Source of the DNA: Branchiostoma floridae
Lineage: Eukaryota > Chordata > Leptocardii > Amphioxiformes > Branchiostomatidae
NCBI RefSeq assembly: GCF_000003815.2
Contig: NC_049983.1
Location: forward strand, 26,281,003-26,345,002
Length of the DNA stretch: 64,000 nt
Reading direction: 5' to 3'
Shown: one piece after another, positions 56,901-64,000 of the stretch
How the letters are laid out: each line of letters begins with the position of its first letter
How positions within the stretch are numbered: position 1 is the first letter of the stretch
The notes under the pieces: model-generated
The model's database searches: none
Seen by the model: only the letters and a program-made list of their open reading frames with translations
Told to the model about the DNA's origin: nothing
Position numbers and translations under genes: made by a program

Positions 56901-57245
56901 TGGAATGCCGAAGATTGTGGGCTGTTCGTCATCGCCTGGGCAGTGGATATCGCAGAGGGGCAAGACGTGAGCAGGGTTTTGTATGACGACAGGAAGATGA
57001 GGAGCCATTTGGAGATGTGCTTCAAAGAAGAGAAACTCACACCGTTTCCACGTCTGACCAGCCGCAGATGGAGGGTCGGTCCAACCAGTGCACACCAGTT
57101 CACACTGGTCTGCCGCTGCAAACACGTTGGGCGTCTGGGAAGGATGGAGAGGTGCAAGGCATGCCGGAGGATCTTTCACGTCAGCTGCCAGGCAGCCAAC
57201 CCTCCCCGTGACGGCACATGGGCTTGTGGAGACTGTGCCGTGTAG
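26721..57245 (+). CDS. Gene C: polycystin-1-like 11-TM protein with Ulp1/C48-like and PHD tail (41-exon model)
   Basis: Spliced model; exon groups are listed separately. The 41 exons sum to 8958 nt, exactly 2986 codons with the stop, all phases compatible. Order: leader and microexon (1-34), A/B pair 1 (35-190), half EGF (191-221), A/B pairs 2 and 3 (222-540), EGF (541-580), EGF-FN3-FN3 and EGF-EGF-FN3-FN3 (581-1053), Ser/Thr and acidic stalk (1054-1174), GAIN/GPS (about 1215-1660), TM1, PLAT (1719-1887), ten further membrane segments with the polycystin extracellular domain (1888-2637), linker, Ulp1-like domain and PHD (2670-2985). PKD repeats and the large REJ module of vertebrate PKD1 are absent. 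Family knowledge places such proteins in ciliary or plasma membrane, often paired with a PKD2-type partner. Confidence 0.75.
27742..27912. repeat. 19-bp minisatellite in intron 1
   Basis: About nine copies of CCAACCACACATCCCAGTT. A short array of the same unit is at the equivalent place after gene D exon 1 (63408-63465). Confidence 0.9.
28108..28440. repeat. Tandem duplication inside intron 1
   Basis: Two diverged copies of about 160 bp (28108-28257, 28272-28440) share a CTGTG(T/C)(G/A)AATAAAAGGA start and AAATATTTGA(T/C)GAG. Single copies lie in gene B intron 1 (4850-5000) and before gene D exon 2 (63690-63830). Confidence 0.7.
28443..32097. other. 3.65-kb stretch unique to gene C intron 1
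   Basis: Genes B and D have introns of about 1.5 kb here, with flanks that match both sides of this block, so it looks like an insertion or expansion. It contains a direct repeat of about 200 bp (29745-29940 and 30186-30390; both include CTGGTGTTTCCGTGA, AGAAAATTCGAAAAGT and GGTTTTACGGAGACCA). I find no coding gene and no clear terminal repeats; ORFs here are short and unrelated to anything I recognise. Confidence 0.5.
32211..32234 (+). CDS. Gene C exon 2: 24-nt microexon
   Basis: Identical to the gene B microexon, between CTTTCCAG and GTAAGT. Confidence 0.8.
32418..33343. mobile_element. piggyBac-like non-autonomous element
   Basis: TTAA (32414-32417) then CCCTCAAACACCCGAGTGGG at the left; the right end is the complement, with CTTGAGGG and TTAA (33344-33347). 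TTAA target duplications and CCC-starting ends are diagnostic of the piggyBac superfamily. No transposase is seen in the 926 bp. A one-ended copy in reverse orientation is at 57521-57670. Confidence 0.8.
33408..34650 (+). CDS. Gene C exons 3-4: first A/B module pair
   Basis: Exons 33408-33606 (A) and 34382-34650 (B). A is five codons shorter than in gene B after P-T-G-C-G. B keeps L-G-C and T-V-Y-T-V-C, ending in the same K-G-S-T-P-H. The acceptor of exon 4 is GTGCTTAG and the junction codon is AGA rather than AGG. All eight cysteines are kept. Confidence 0.8.
35505..35597 (+). CDS. Gene C exon 5: half EGF-like module
   Basis: 93 nt, phase 1-1, NGGCQHFWDGQSTCTC then GRSCV. It is the counterpart of gene B 7873-7965 with few changes. 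Confidence 0.8.
   Translation, partial: VMAAASISGTVRARVPVISASLCRQTDVVV
35829..35870 (+). pseudogene. Duplicated fragment of exon 6 with its acceptor
   Basis: CTCAGCTGGACCCACCGCCT at 35831 repeats the first codons of exon 6 with its splice acceptor, but the similarity ends after about 30 bp. A relic of exon duplication, possibly a decoy acceptor 190 bp upstream of the real exon. Confidence 0.6.
36028..36932 (+). CDS. Gene C exons 6-7: second A/B pair with two lost cysteines and a GC donor
   Basis: Exons 36028-36250 (A) and 36679-36932 (B). In A the usual T-G-C-G-E-D reads T-G-N-G-E-D (TGT to AAT). In B the usual L-G-C-N-P-Y-G reads L-R-G-P-H-T, one codon shorter and without the cysteine. The donor of exon 7 is GCGAGT, a GC-AG intron; the gene B counterpart has GTGAGT. 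Beyond it the frame stays open into a minisatellite. Confidence 0.75.
36985..37560. repeat. 39-bp minisatellite in intron 7
   Basis: The unit contains AACCACTCAACACCACCATC and CACATACACCATTCACCAG; there are roughly fifteen units, the 3' ones nearly identical. Gene B has a related but unexpanded ACC-rich stretch at 9325-9480. All frames on both strands tend to be open, giving His/Pro/Thr-rich or Trp/Met/Val-rich translations of no clear meaning. Confidence 0.9.
37698..38822 (+). CDS. Gene C exons 8-9: third A/B module pair
   Basis: Exons 37698-37917 (A) and 38563-38822 (B), the same lengths as in gene B (220 and 260 nt). A keeps T-T-G-C-G-E-D, B keeps L-G-C-P-P-A-A-G and ends I-V-Y-T-V-C-S-G. 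Donors GTACGT and GTAGGA. Confidence 0.8.
38893..38980. repeat. (TG)n microsatellite
   Basis: About 24 TG units followed by interrupted TGTG/TGCG sequence in intron 9. Confidence 0.9.
39181..39315. mobile_element. Foldback MITE, family 1, copy 2
   Basis: Reverse-orientation copy of 1831-1998, with GACCCGCCCCGAGGTGTA, GTAAAGGACCAGGCGTTATG and TATTATCATATAGCCTACC. Confidence 0.8.
39989..40108 (+). CDS. Gene C exon 10: full EGF-like domain
   Basis: 120 nt, phase 1-1, six cysteines, nearly identical to gene B 11359-11478. It is the last exon shared by the two genes; downstream of it the architectures diverge. Confidence 0.85.
40469..41965 (+). CDS. Gene C exons 11-13: EGF-like and two fibronectin III domains
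   Basis: Exons 40469-40570 (34 aa, six cysteines, DCGHCQGGDINCDP start), 41190-41465 (FN3: P-P-M-N-L-T-V-S-D-V-T, F-K-V-T-W and D-Y-I-I-S-V) and 41693-41965 (FN3: M-L-R-F-T-W, T-G-Y-R-I-M-Y and M-Y-K-V-E-I). All are phase 1-1. FN3 domains serve adhesion or ligand binding outside the cell. Confidence 0.85.
42115..43813 (+). CDS. Gene C exons 14-17: second EGF-EGF-FN3-FN3 cassette
   Basis: Exons 42115-42237 (EGF, starting EPDECATVNGWCDQIC), 42638-42739 (34-aa EGF-like), 43000-43275 (FN3) and 43547-43813 (FN3). Each of the last three pairs closely with one of exons 11-13, and exon 14 corresponds to exon 10, so a four-exon block was duplicated in tandem. Confidence 0.85.
44207..44836 (+). CDS. 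Gene C exons 18-20: Ser/Thr-rich and acidic stalk
   Basis: Exons 44207-44362 (about 40% Ser/Thr, mucin-like), 44494-44622 (imperfect DQSD/EQSDGE repeats) and 44778-44836. Likely an O-glycosylated spacer between the adhesive modules and the GAIN region. Exon 20 ends in phase 0, closing the run of phase-1 exons. Confidence 0.7.
45067..48252 (+). CDS. Gene C exons 21-26: membrane-distal GAIN region
   Basis: Exons 45067-45147, 45513-45584, 46143-46280, 46724-46814, 47538-47695 and 48007-48252. Helical sequence with QRLAQ, VLQSITSKLGKLDM, an acidic stretch with EEEEQRAE, then VLDNLLNAVTDPM. This is the pattern of the helical part of GAIN domains that precedes GPS in polycystin-1-like proteins. 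Individual small exons are supported by splice sites and phase rather than by family motifs. Confidence 0.65.
48586..50688 (+). CDS. Gene C exons 27-29: GAIN beta-part, GPS motif and TM1
   Basis: Exons 48586-49078, 49373-49521 and 50464-50688. The GPS reads SCVFWSETQDAWRPEGC, then CHCNHLTAFGSDF. All canonical Cys and Trp and the H-L-T cleavage site are present, so self-cleavage between Leu and Thr is expected. TM1 follows (LTTIFVVDCLFLLALVIIK). The intron between exons 28 and 29 holds a LINE fragment. Confidence 0.85.
49740..50320 (-). mobile_element. LINE C-terminal fragment in the GPS intron
   Basis: The antisense frame 50309-49821 encodes a reverse-transcriptase tail (YKALVRPVVEYASSVWDP, LQWPSLQDRRRTSRLAMLYK, FLPRTVREWNNL). 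Towards 49740 it ends in a GAAGAAGAAGAA-like tail. Same family as 20200-20710. It splits the intron that separates the two halves of GPS. Confidence 0.85.
50802..51781 (+). CDS. Gene C exons 30-32: PLAT/LH2 domain
   Basis: Exons 50802-50966, 51053-51213 and 51603-51781. Y-R-L-H-L-W-T-G-T and F-N-L-C-G-D-E start the beta sandwich; F-Y-F-F-C-D-E-W-L-A ends it. In polycystin-1 proteins this is the first cytoplasmic loop, binding lipids and calcium. Confidence 0.85.
52173..53100 (+). CDS. Gene C exons 33-34: TM2 to TM5
   Basis: Exons 52173-52663 and 52968-53100. F-T-R-I-E-R-L-G-C-C-L-S starts TM2, the usual polycystin-1 motif after PLAT. Three further hydrophobic spans follow, with a hydrophilic QQEPTKGLPHWCKY loop between TM3 and TM4. 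TM5 is interrupted by the exon junction. Confidence 0.85.
53258..54817 (+). CDS. Gene C exons 35-37: TM6, polycystin extracellular domain, TM7-TM8
   Basis: Exons 53258-53499, 53770-53944 and 54140-54817. After TM6 the polycystin (TOP) domain contains Cys-x12-Cys (C-V-V-P and F-D-K-C), the conserved disulfide position of PKD2-family proteins. TM7 (Y-I-Y-V-L-L-E-I-I-Y-V-I-F) and TM8 (N-I-F-E-I-F-N-F-I-L) follow. Confidence 0.85.
54958..55593 (+). CDS. Gene C exons 38-39: TM9-TM10, pore and TM11
   Basis: Exons 54958-55210 and 55316-55593. K-L-L-R-L-L-R-F follows TM9, TM10 is F-I-F-Y-F-F-L-C-F, the pore helix reads F-S-T-L-F-Q-M-S-L-G-F-F-D and TM11 ends L-M-N-I-A-M-A-I-I-D. The pore loop is complete, but the PKD2 filter L-G-D is replaced by L-G-F, so conductance properties are open. 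Confidence 0.85.
55741..55837 (+). CDS. Gene C exon 40: cytoplasmic linker with GC donor
   Basis: Encodes about 32 aa of charged helix (L-I-E-V-E-I-Q-V-E-R-L-W). Using the GCGAGT donor (phase 2, AG) and the acceptor at 56296 the next exon is read exactly in frame. If the intron is retained, translation ends at TAA 55923-55925, giving a short-tailed form. Confidence 0.65.
56297..57245 (+). CDS. Gene C exon 41: Ulp1/C48-like protease domain and PHD finger
   Basis: A 949-nt exon. After an acidic linker, a C48-type core has His (M-H-W, codon 56736), Asp (L-Y-D-S-L, 56781), Gln (56898) and Cys (D-C-G-L-F, 56916) in Ulp1 order and spacing, Q-x5-C. The end is a C4HC3 PHD-like finger (C-x-C-x10-C-x2-C-x4-H-x2-C-x12-C-x2-C), stop TAG 57243. 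Family role: cleaving SUMO or related modifiers, and binding histone tails. Such Ulp1-like exons also occur in animal transposons, so capture from one is possible. A separate gene starting at ATG 56298 is the alternative; the same tail at 1-81 shows that the exon travels with the family. Confidence 0.7.
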
Positions 57246-60200
57246 AGTACAGTCCTCAGCATGCCGTAAAACTTAGGGAGAATCCTTACGTTAATGCAAT
57301 ACTATTTCTTTACCGTTTCCCAAGTTTGTGCATACTTCTTCTAATTAGATGTCTACTTCAGGAAATTTACAAGTATATTTATTATGCTAAATGCTTGTAC
57401 ATTCCATAGATACTAAAATATCATAATTTCATATAGTTTGATAATGATATGTTATGTGGGGAAATTATTTATCCAGAACATGTATTAGTAGCCGAATGAC
57501 TAAAATCTCGTTGCATGTATAACCCTCAAGCACCCGACCTTTTTTTGCGACTAAAATGACCGAGTGGGGTCCAAACGGACCCCAAAATGTTTTGTTCATA
57601 AAATCTCAGTACCATTTCTTATCGGCGATCATTGTATATACATTGCTTCGTCAATGTAAGAGGAAGATTATTCTTACTATCTTACTCATCTTACTATATT
57701 GATATACTATAATTACATTTGTGGCATATATGTTTACGATTATTTGATATACTATAACAATTTATTATTTATGTGTGCTGATCATTTCTGTAGACCAAGT
57801 CCAAAAATAGACAACTTAAATTTTGATTCAGTACGTTACAGTAAGGATAAAAAACTAACAATATAATTACAAAAACATTATGAAAGTTGTACATACCCAG
57901 TAGAATTATTGACGTTGTCTCGAATAGGTTTTGTTTAAGTTATGAAGGGTTAATTTATTGAAATTATGATGATGATGAATTGCTTTCATTGAAACATTCA
58001 AACACTACATTATTGCAGTCAACAAGAAAAACTTAGCTTGATAGCGTTGTGTAAATATAATACAAAAAAATGAAAATAATAACAAATAAACTTAGTCTAA
58101 AGTCAACCGTATCTAAAAGACATTAAGAGGACAAGTAATAAGTTGTCTTTAGCATGAAACATAGAGACTTTCAATTTGATTTGAAACTTTGAAGGGTCAA
58201 TTGTAGGATGTTGATGCTAGTCGATTCTGTCTGTAAGATTTTGATATATAGTCTATTCCTCGCTCATACAAATTCAACCTAAGCTTTATGTTTTATCACA
58301 AAGACCTTGCTGCAGTTTCTAATAAAAAAGTGTTTGCTCTACTACGGTGTCAGATATTCTTGGTTAATAATCCTGAAACTAAGGCTAATATTCTTCTATG
58401 TATCTATATTATATCCAAATACAGACATGTACTAACATATGAAACATTGTTCATTGCCTGAAAATTCATTCCAGCTCTATTGCATATTTTGTTGATGTGG
58501 TCGCCACACCTGTGCAGAATTTTGGTCGGCAAGAGGCATGTCGTTTCGTAAATATAAACGGCCGTCGCCATTAGAAACGGCCGTCTCCAGTTGAAAAGGA
58601 CGGATCTATTTGAAACAGTCGTTTTCAGTTGAAACGGCCATCACCATTTTAAGCTGACCCTGTCGCAAACGAGTGGATACCATATCAGACTATTCTGCTA
58701 CATTTTGGATGGTCGACACAGAAAGTGCACCACCTCGTGAATAAACCCAATAAAATCTTATACCCCAATCGACCAAATATAACGATGTGAAAAAAACGTG
58801 CTAATACACTTAAAGTAAAAGCGTGCTAATGCCTTCTCAGCCGACGACAGTTTACGAGACGGACAATGAGTGCCTCCGAGTCTGGGCCAGTCAGATGTTT
58901 CATAACGTTGCCGGGTCGTTTGTTGATTGTTAAATGGCATGCGTAGTCTGGAATGGTGTGTTTAAAGGATGGAAACTAGGAAGACGTCGCCTGTGGTCGG
59001 AAGGTCGACACCAATGTTGCAGACATAACTTTTCAAAAAAAGGATTATACGCTAAGCAGCGGTTACTGAAGCAACTGGTGATGAGTTTCGAAACGATCAA
59101 AAGTAGTATCAACAACCTTCTAAAAGTACTGCCTCTAGTGACACTGGGCAACATCTGTTGAAGACAAGGTGTTTAAGCCAAAATGAATGTTTATGCAAAT
59201 GAGGTGACGACAGATATTAGATAGTCCAAATGAGAACATAAATAAGACAAGGCAACGCAAGGTCGATGCTAATTAGTTCAGTAGCTCCTGTTATGTTAAA
59301 AGGACTAACTAATAATACTCACACCTACTTTTGAGTTCAACTCTTCAGATGTACATGCATATGCAGTCATACGTTCCCCATCTACTTGTAGATGGGCGTG
59401 TTGTTGTGCATGTGCTAGCGTAGCTAGAACGGGGTGGCCTTCAACAGTACACAGGAGGGTGTGGGGCCATGAATATTTGATGACGCTTTGTGCGTCGGCG
59501 TTCATGTGGAAAAGGAACATGTGAAACGTTACAATGTGGCAGATCGGGTTCACCATACTCATGAACGATACAGATACTTTTCTTCATGGACGGAAGACAA
59601 CAACGTCTTGGTTTCAACGGCGAGACCTACTGTTTTATTTTAGCCACCCTGCCTTTAACATGATTTTGTGCTTTATACTGAAAACCACAGGAGAAATGGC
59701 TTATAGCTGAACACGGATCCACTCAAAGTTCAAAGGTGATCAGCCATGTCCCCGCGGTGTCAGAAATACAACGTAAAAGACTTGTAAATGTCCGTCCATT
59801 CGGTTGGCAGTTTTCTAAAATTACAGCAATTTGTATAATCTCTATTTATCAGTAAACAGTTCTAAACCAACCAAGGCTCAGCCATGGCAAAACATGAAAA
59901 GAGAAAGACAATGACGTCCTCTATTCTGTTTGAACTGTTTGTATCAAGTTTCGGTAATCATGCAAAGATAACGAATATGGCTTGTATTATGCTACAGCGG
60001 ACCACATACAGCCAAGTGTAACAGAAGACCGTTTTATCTGCTATTCTTTGGTAGGCATACCCAAAGTATTATACTTGACTTTCCCTGTGACCAGTAATTA
60101 ACAAAATGCAGTGCATGGTATTTTCTGGTAAACTATAAAAACCATAAAAGCGATGGTATTTGGTGGTACCTTTCCGAGGTTGTATAGTCTATGCTAGAAA

Positions 60201-60834
60201 TACGTGTTTTTTTTTTATGTAGGAGGGTCTCTGTGGGGGAGGGGGGGTAGTTTTCCAGTTACTTTTATGGACTACGCTCGGATTTGCCAAACTCAGTGCA
60301 AAACGATATCATGTCAGCTGATTGGCTAATAAACTCTGTATTATAAGTAGCAACTATAGTCAGTGCAATACGATATCCTGTAAGCTGTGGCTATTTCCTA
60401 GGGCACCCTGTCCGAACTGCTCAGGACGCCCTGCCCTAACTAGAGTAGAAATTATAAAAGCAACTGCGGTATCACTCTCTTGTTATTCTGATGAAGACTT
60501 TTGAATAAAAGGTAAAGCGGGAAATTGTTCTGTCGCAGCCGTCAATCTTTTGACATCTTTTCGACTTTACCAATGCACATTTGGTAAGCCCCAGTTTCAT
60601 CAGCGAGACCGACAAGCTGTGTGCCCAGAGATTAATGATGTTCTCGGTACGGTTTGAAATGTTTGCATATCAACATTGGGTAAGCATGAGAATTACCATA
60701 GGAATATGGTGAAAAATGACTCGCGCCAGGCAACAGGTGGCCACACCCGTCCAAGGACACGTTGTTTTTCTGTACAGACCAAAGATGTGACGATGTCTAC
60801 GTCAATCGCATAGATGGGCAGACATTAACAGGGC
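57246..60834. other. Spacer between genes C and D
   Basis: No gene supported. It holds a one-ended piggyBac-like fragment (57521-57670), a run of AAACGGCCGT-like repeats (58555-58650), a segment CCAATAAAA...ATACACTTAAAGT (58745-58830) with a relative at 61570-61680, and degenerate promoter-block copies (about 60600-60790). AATAAA at 58085 is a distant candidate poly(A) signal for gene C. Confidence 0.5.
57521..57670. mobile_element. piggyBac-like fragment
   Basis: AACCCTCAAGCACCCGACCT and GACCGAGTGGGGTCCAAACG match the right end of 32418-33343 in reverse. The similarity fades after the GATCATTGTATATACATTGC stretch and the other end is missing. Confidence 0.7.
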
Positions 60835-60990
60835 GCGACCACGGTATAACCATGACAACTACCATGGAAACATGGTAAACATAGTTCGCACTAGGCAACA
60901 GATGACGTCAAACAGCCAAGGACACGATGTTTTTCTCAACCGACCGAAAAACAAGACGATTTCGGTGTCACTTGCAGAGACGGACTAACC
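60835..60990 (+). promoter_or_regulatory. Gene D upstream promoter block
   Basis: Homologous to the block before gene B, with ACTACCATGGAAAC at 60858-60871, 133 bp before the ATG. This fits the relaxed X-box consensus. Confidence 0.45.
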
Positions 60991-61069
60991 ATGGCCGGAC
61001 GGGACCGCCGGGCCACGAGGAGCCGATTAGTCTCCGCTGGAATAGCATGTTGGCTGCTGATTGTCACGG
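60991..61069 (+). CDS. Gene D, first candidate exon 1
   Basis: The 79-nt leader exon again (MAGRDRRATRSRLVSAGIAC and on), ATG in strong context, good donor GTAGGG. Which of the two copies is joined to exon 2 at 63939 cannot be told; this one has the better donor. Confidence 0.7.
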
Positions 61070-62234
61070 GTAGGGGATTTTTTTTTTCCTATGCGATATT
61101 TGCATGTACTCAAGCAGTCGTCTGGTGCCAAATTACTTCAATTTGGAAGCTGGAGGTGACGGTGTAGCCGGTAGTTTTTTTTCCAAATTACAGTGCCAAC
61201 TGTTGGGCCAGACATGGCAACACCCTTCACAGAATCCCCCCTCAATGATACCCCAGTAGGGGAGGTTTAAGGGTAGTAAAGAAGAAGACAAATGAATCCT
61301 TAATTCTAGGTAAAATCCATGCTTGGTACGACAGAGCTTTAGAACAGCTGTTACTTGCTTCCCTGGACCTGAGACGCCGTAACCTTGGCGAGAAAATTGC
61401 ATTGTCCATATCAAAATGCTCATGGCCACCTTCTCTAGTTTGTTGCTCCTAAATGGAGAAGGTTACACGGCAGAGCAAAAAGTATACAAAGCAATTAATA
61501 TTTCAATCACAAAATTTAGCGTACAACAGTGTAATGACAAGTTGTAAAAGATTTGTTAAAAAGCGCGCCACCTCGGGAACGAACCCAATAAAAAAGCTTA
61601 AACCCTATTAATCAACCAAATATCACGATATGGACAGGGCGATTTCTAATACACTTAAAGTGACATCGTCCTATGCCATTCTTTTTAGACCCCTAAACAC
61701 GAGAGGCAGACAAAGCCAGAATATTATCAGACTGAAGATACTTTGTATATATTCCTGGGTATCCTAAGTGTATTCTAGAAATTATCGCAGCATTCCAGTT
61801 ATTTGTGCACATTCTTGTGGTCATCTCAAATGTTTTGGTAATGTTCAAAACATTCGATGTAAATTGGGAATGAAGAAATATCGAACGACATTCAAAGTGT
61901 ATTCTAACTACAGCATGACCGCATTCTACGGCAATTCCAACATTATCAGAAACATTCTGATCCCGTTTGATGGTGAACCAGCCGTGTAAATTTCTACAAT
62001 GCACTACGAATATTCAGGAATATATAGAAACGCACTACGAATACCCAGGAATTTCTTTCGGACTGCATTCTGGCTCATCCCGATTCTTGTGTGAATAGAA
62101 ATATGGTGAAAAATGACTCGCGCTAGGCAACAGTTGACCACACCCGTCCAAGGACACGATGTTTTTCTGTAGAGACCAAAGATGTGACGATCTCTACGTC
62201 AATCGTAGAGATGGACAGATATTAACAGGGCGCG

Positions 62235-62386
62235 ACCGCGGTATAATCATGGCAACTACCATGGAAACACGGTAAACATAGTTCGCACTAGGCAACCAAT
62301 GACGTCACCTAACCAAGGACACGATGTTTTTCTCTATCGACCGAAAACAAGACATTTTCGGCGTCACTTGCAGAGACGGACTAACC
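62235..62386 (+). promoter_or_regulatory. Second gene D promoter block
   Basis: ACTACCATGGAAAC at 62255-62268, 132 bp before the ATG at 62387. The block and exon 1 together are a 1.4-kb tandem duplication of the preceding one. Confidence 0.45.
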
Positions 62387-62465
62387 ATGGCCGGACGGGA
62401 CCGCCGGGCCACGAGGAGCCGACTGGTCTCCGCTGGAATCGCCTGTTGGCTGCTGATTGTCACGG
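62387..62465 (+). CDS. Gene D, second candidate exon 1
   Basis: Encodes the same leader as 60991-61069, but the donor reads GTTGGG instead of GTAGGG, a weaker site. It is the copy nearer to exon 2. Confidence 0.65.
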
Positions 62466-63938
62466 GTTGGGGATACAGTTTTTTTCTTACGCGATATTTG
62501 CTTGTACTAAAGTTGTCGTCTGCTGCAAAATTACTTCTGCTCGAGGTGAAAGTGTGGCCGGTAGTTTTTTTTTTCCAAAGAATGAATTCGTAAATCTAGG
62601 TAGAAGCCATGTTAGGTATGACAGAGCTTAAGAACAGTTTTCACTTACATCCCTGGACCTGAGACGCCGTAAAATCTGCGTGAAAATTGCATTGCCCATA
62701 TCAAAATCCCCCATGGTCACCTTCTGAAGTTAGTTGCCCCTAAATGGAGAAGGCTATACGGCAGAACACTGAGAACAAAGGACAACTTTAAGACGGTTCA
62801 GGTGCAGAACCTCCAGAAAAAAAATTTAAGACTAGTACTTAACATTTTAGTGTAGAGTTGTTGAATGATTTTTAAGAATGCTCTCTGTCTCATACCCCGA
62901 TTCCGCCAGCTGTAACGGTATGCTTGTTGTTGCAAATAAGCCTGCCATCTATTTATTCTTTGCAATGTGTGACCAGAACTCTGTACCTGTACCCGTGCAT
63001 ATACTTAGGTGCAGGTTCGAACCTGAACGTCATATGTGCCTGTGCTTCGACAAACTAAACACTTTGCCCATAGGATAACATTTTTAAGGCAGGTAAACTC
63101 TGTCTCAAATATGGCATATTCGTTCAAACATTCATTCTTTCAAGAAAATTAGGTAAAATTCTAGATACTCTTTGTAGATTACCACACATGATGGCAACTT
63201 ACTGCCAAAAAGCACGCGTATTTTGCACATATTTTGCACAAATCCTGCAACAGGTGACCACACCCATTCAAGGACACGGGGCCCAGGTCTACAGTACAGA
63301 GGCTGTTTTGAGCACCTTCTATCTTGTCCTGTCCTGTACTCCCGATTAAAGCGATTTAATTCTGGAGGAATGCAGAAAGTCACCTGCTTGTCTACACATC
63401 TCAGTTCCTACCACACATCCCAGTTCCAACCACACATCCCAGTTCCAACCACACATCCCAGTTCTGTCCCTGTAGACTGGAAAACCCATAAGTTACACAC
63501 CGTCCGGACAATGACGAAAATAGGCGGCTATGCCTCGGAGTGCAACCAACACTTTATCGTGTCATGCATGCGGAATGTGTTTCATTTCTCTGACTCTCTT
63601 CCAAAACAGATTTGACTTGGTACATAAAGTCTATTTATTCTCCTACATACAGTTGTTTTCAAAAGGTCATTTTTCATGTGGTAGTAAGGAGTGGCAAGCT
63701 GTGCCAACAAAAGGAGCAATCAACCATAATGTAAAGATACATAAAACCTCTGAATATTTAATGAGACATGGCCTCACGTTTTGTGCACGACGAAAACAAA
63801 ATATTATACCCAAGGCCAAAGAGCAGTTTTCCAGAATGTTTTTTAATGGTGACCAAACCATTATAATCTATTAATATAATAGAGTTTGAAGAAGCCAGAA
63901 ATAAAATGTACTAACCAATTTTTAACCTTTCCTTCCAG
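62466..63938 (+). other. Gene D intron 1
   Basis: Homologous along most of its length to intron 1 of genes B and C. It holds a short 19-bp minisatellite (63408-63465) and the AAACCTCTGAATATTTAATG segment seen in the other two. No gene. Confidence 0.6.
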
Positions 63939-63962
63939 GAATTCCAGCTCCAACAGCAGCCG
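63939..63962 (+). CDS. Gene D exon 2: 24-nt microexon
   Basis: Between CCTTCCAG and GTATGT; encodes IPAPTAA, one residue different from genes B and C. The gene continues beyond the window. Confidence 0.75.
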
Positions 63963-64000
63963 GTATGTTTTGTTTTCTTGTTTGTTACGTTTTTACGGAT

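Noticed and set aside
56298-57245. Exon 41 as an independent single-exon gene
   Set aside because: Weak start context, an acceptor directly in front, exact frame with exon 40. Not excluded; listed as the alternative.
58934-59161. 75-aa ORF in the spacer before gene D
   Set aside because: No recognisable domain, no splice or poly(A) support; overlaps an equally long antisense frame.
62299-62631. 110-aa ORF through the gene D leader region
   Set aside because: Runs in a different frame from the leader peptide and across its splice donor.

Overview
The window reads as animal nuclear DNA, most likely from a lancelet (Branchiostoma). The reasons are short exons joined by phase-1 introns, heavy tandem exon and gene duplication, many small foldback transposons, CR1/L2-like LINE tails and unusual domain shuffling. 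The species call is inference; the gene models rest on splice sites, reading phase and domain motifs read by eye. There is one 100-base assembly gap (5422-5521).

All recognisable genes lie on the + strand, head to tail, and look like one expanding family. Gene A is only its last 27 codons (1-81), the end of a PHD-type zinc finger. Gene B (4087-22442, 32 exons, about 1635 aa) has a hydrophobic leader, three pairs of an unrecognised cysteine-rich module, one half EGF, one full EGF and 13 tandem EGF exons. It then runs in phase into a complete Cys-loop (glycine/GABA-like) channel subunit. Gene C (26721-57245, 41 exons, about 2985 aa) starts with nearly the same ten exons. It continues into two EGF-FN3-FN3 cassettes, a Ser/Thr-rich stalk, a GAIN/GPS region, a PLAT domain and an 11-segment polycystin-1-like channel. 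Its last exon carries an intact-looking Ulp1/C48-type protease fold plus a PHD finger, the same finger seen at the end of gene A. Gene D begins in the last 3 kb, with two candidate copies of exon 1 (60991 and 62387) and the 24-nt exon 2 (63939).

The same ectodomain cassette and the same duplicated promoter block are therefore attached to two unrelated ion-channel architectures. In genes B and D a palindromic, X-box-like (RFX) element sits about 132 bp upstream of the shared start codon; the copy in front of gene C is degraded. This fits ciliary expression, as expected for polycystins. A shared sensory or ligand-binding head feeding either an anion-type Cys-loop pore or a polycystin is a reasonable hypothesis, not something shown here.

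The rest is introns and spacers with repeats: 39-bp and 19-bp minisatellites, several foldback or MITE families with more than one copy, a piggyBac-like element flanked by TTAA, hAT-like and other inverted-repeat elements, and 3' fragments of LINEs. Comparing homologous introns dates and delimits several insertions. One small possible independent gene (1442-1684) lies between genes A and B.
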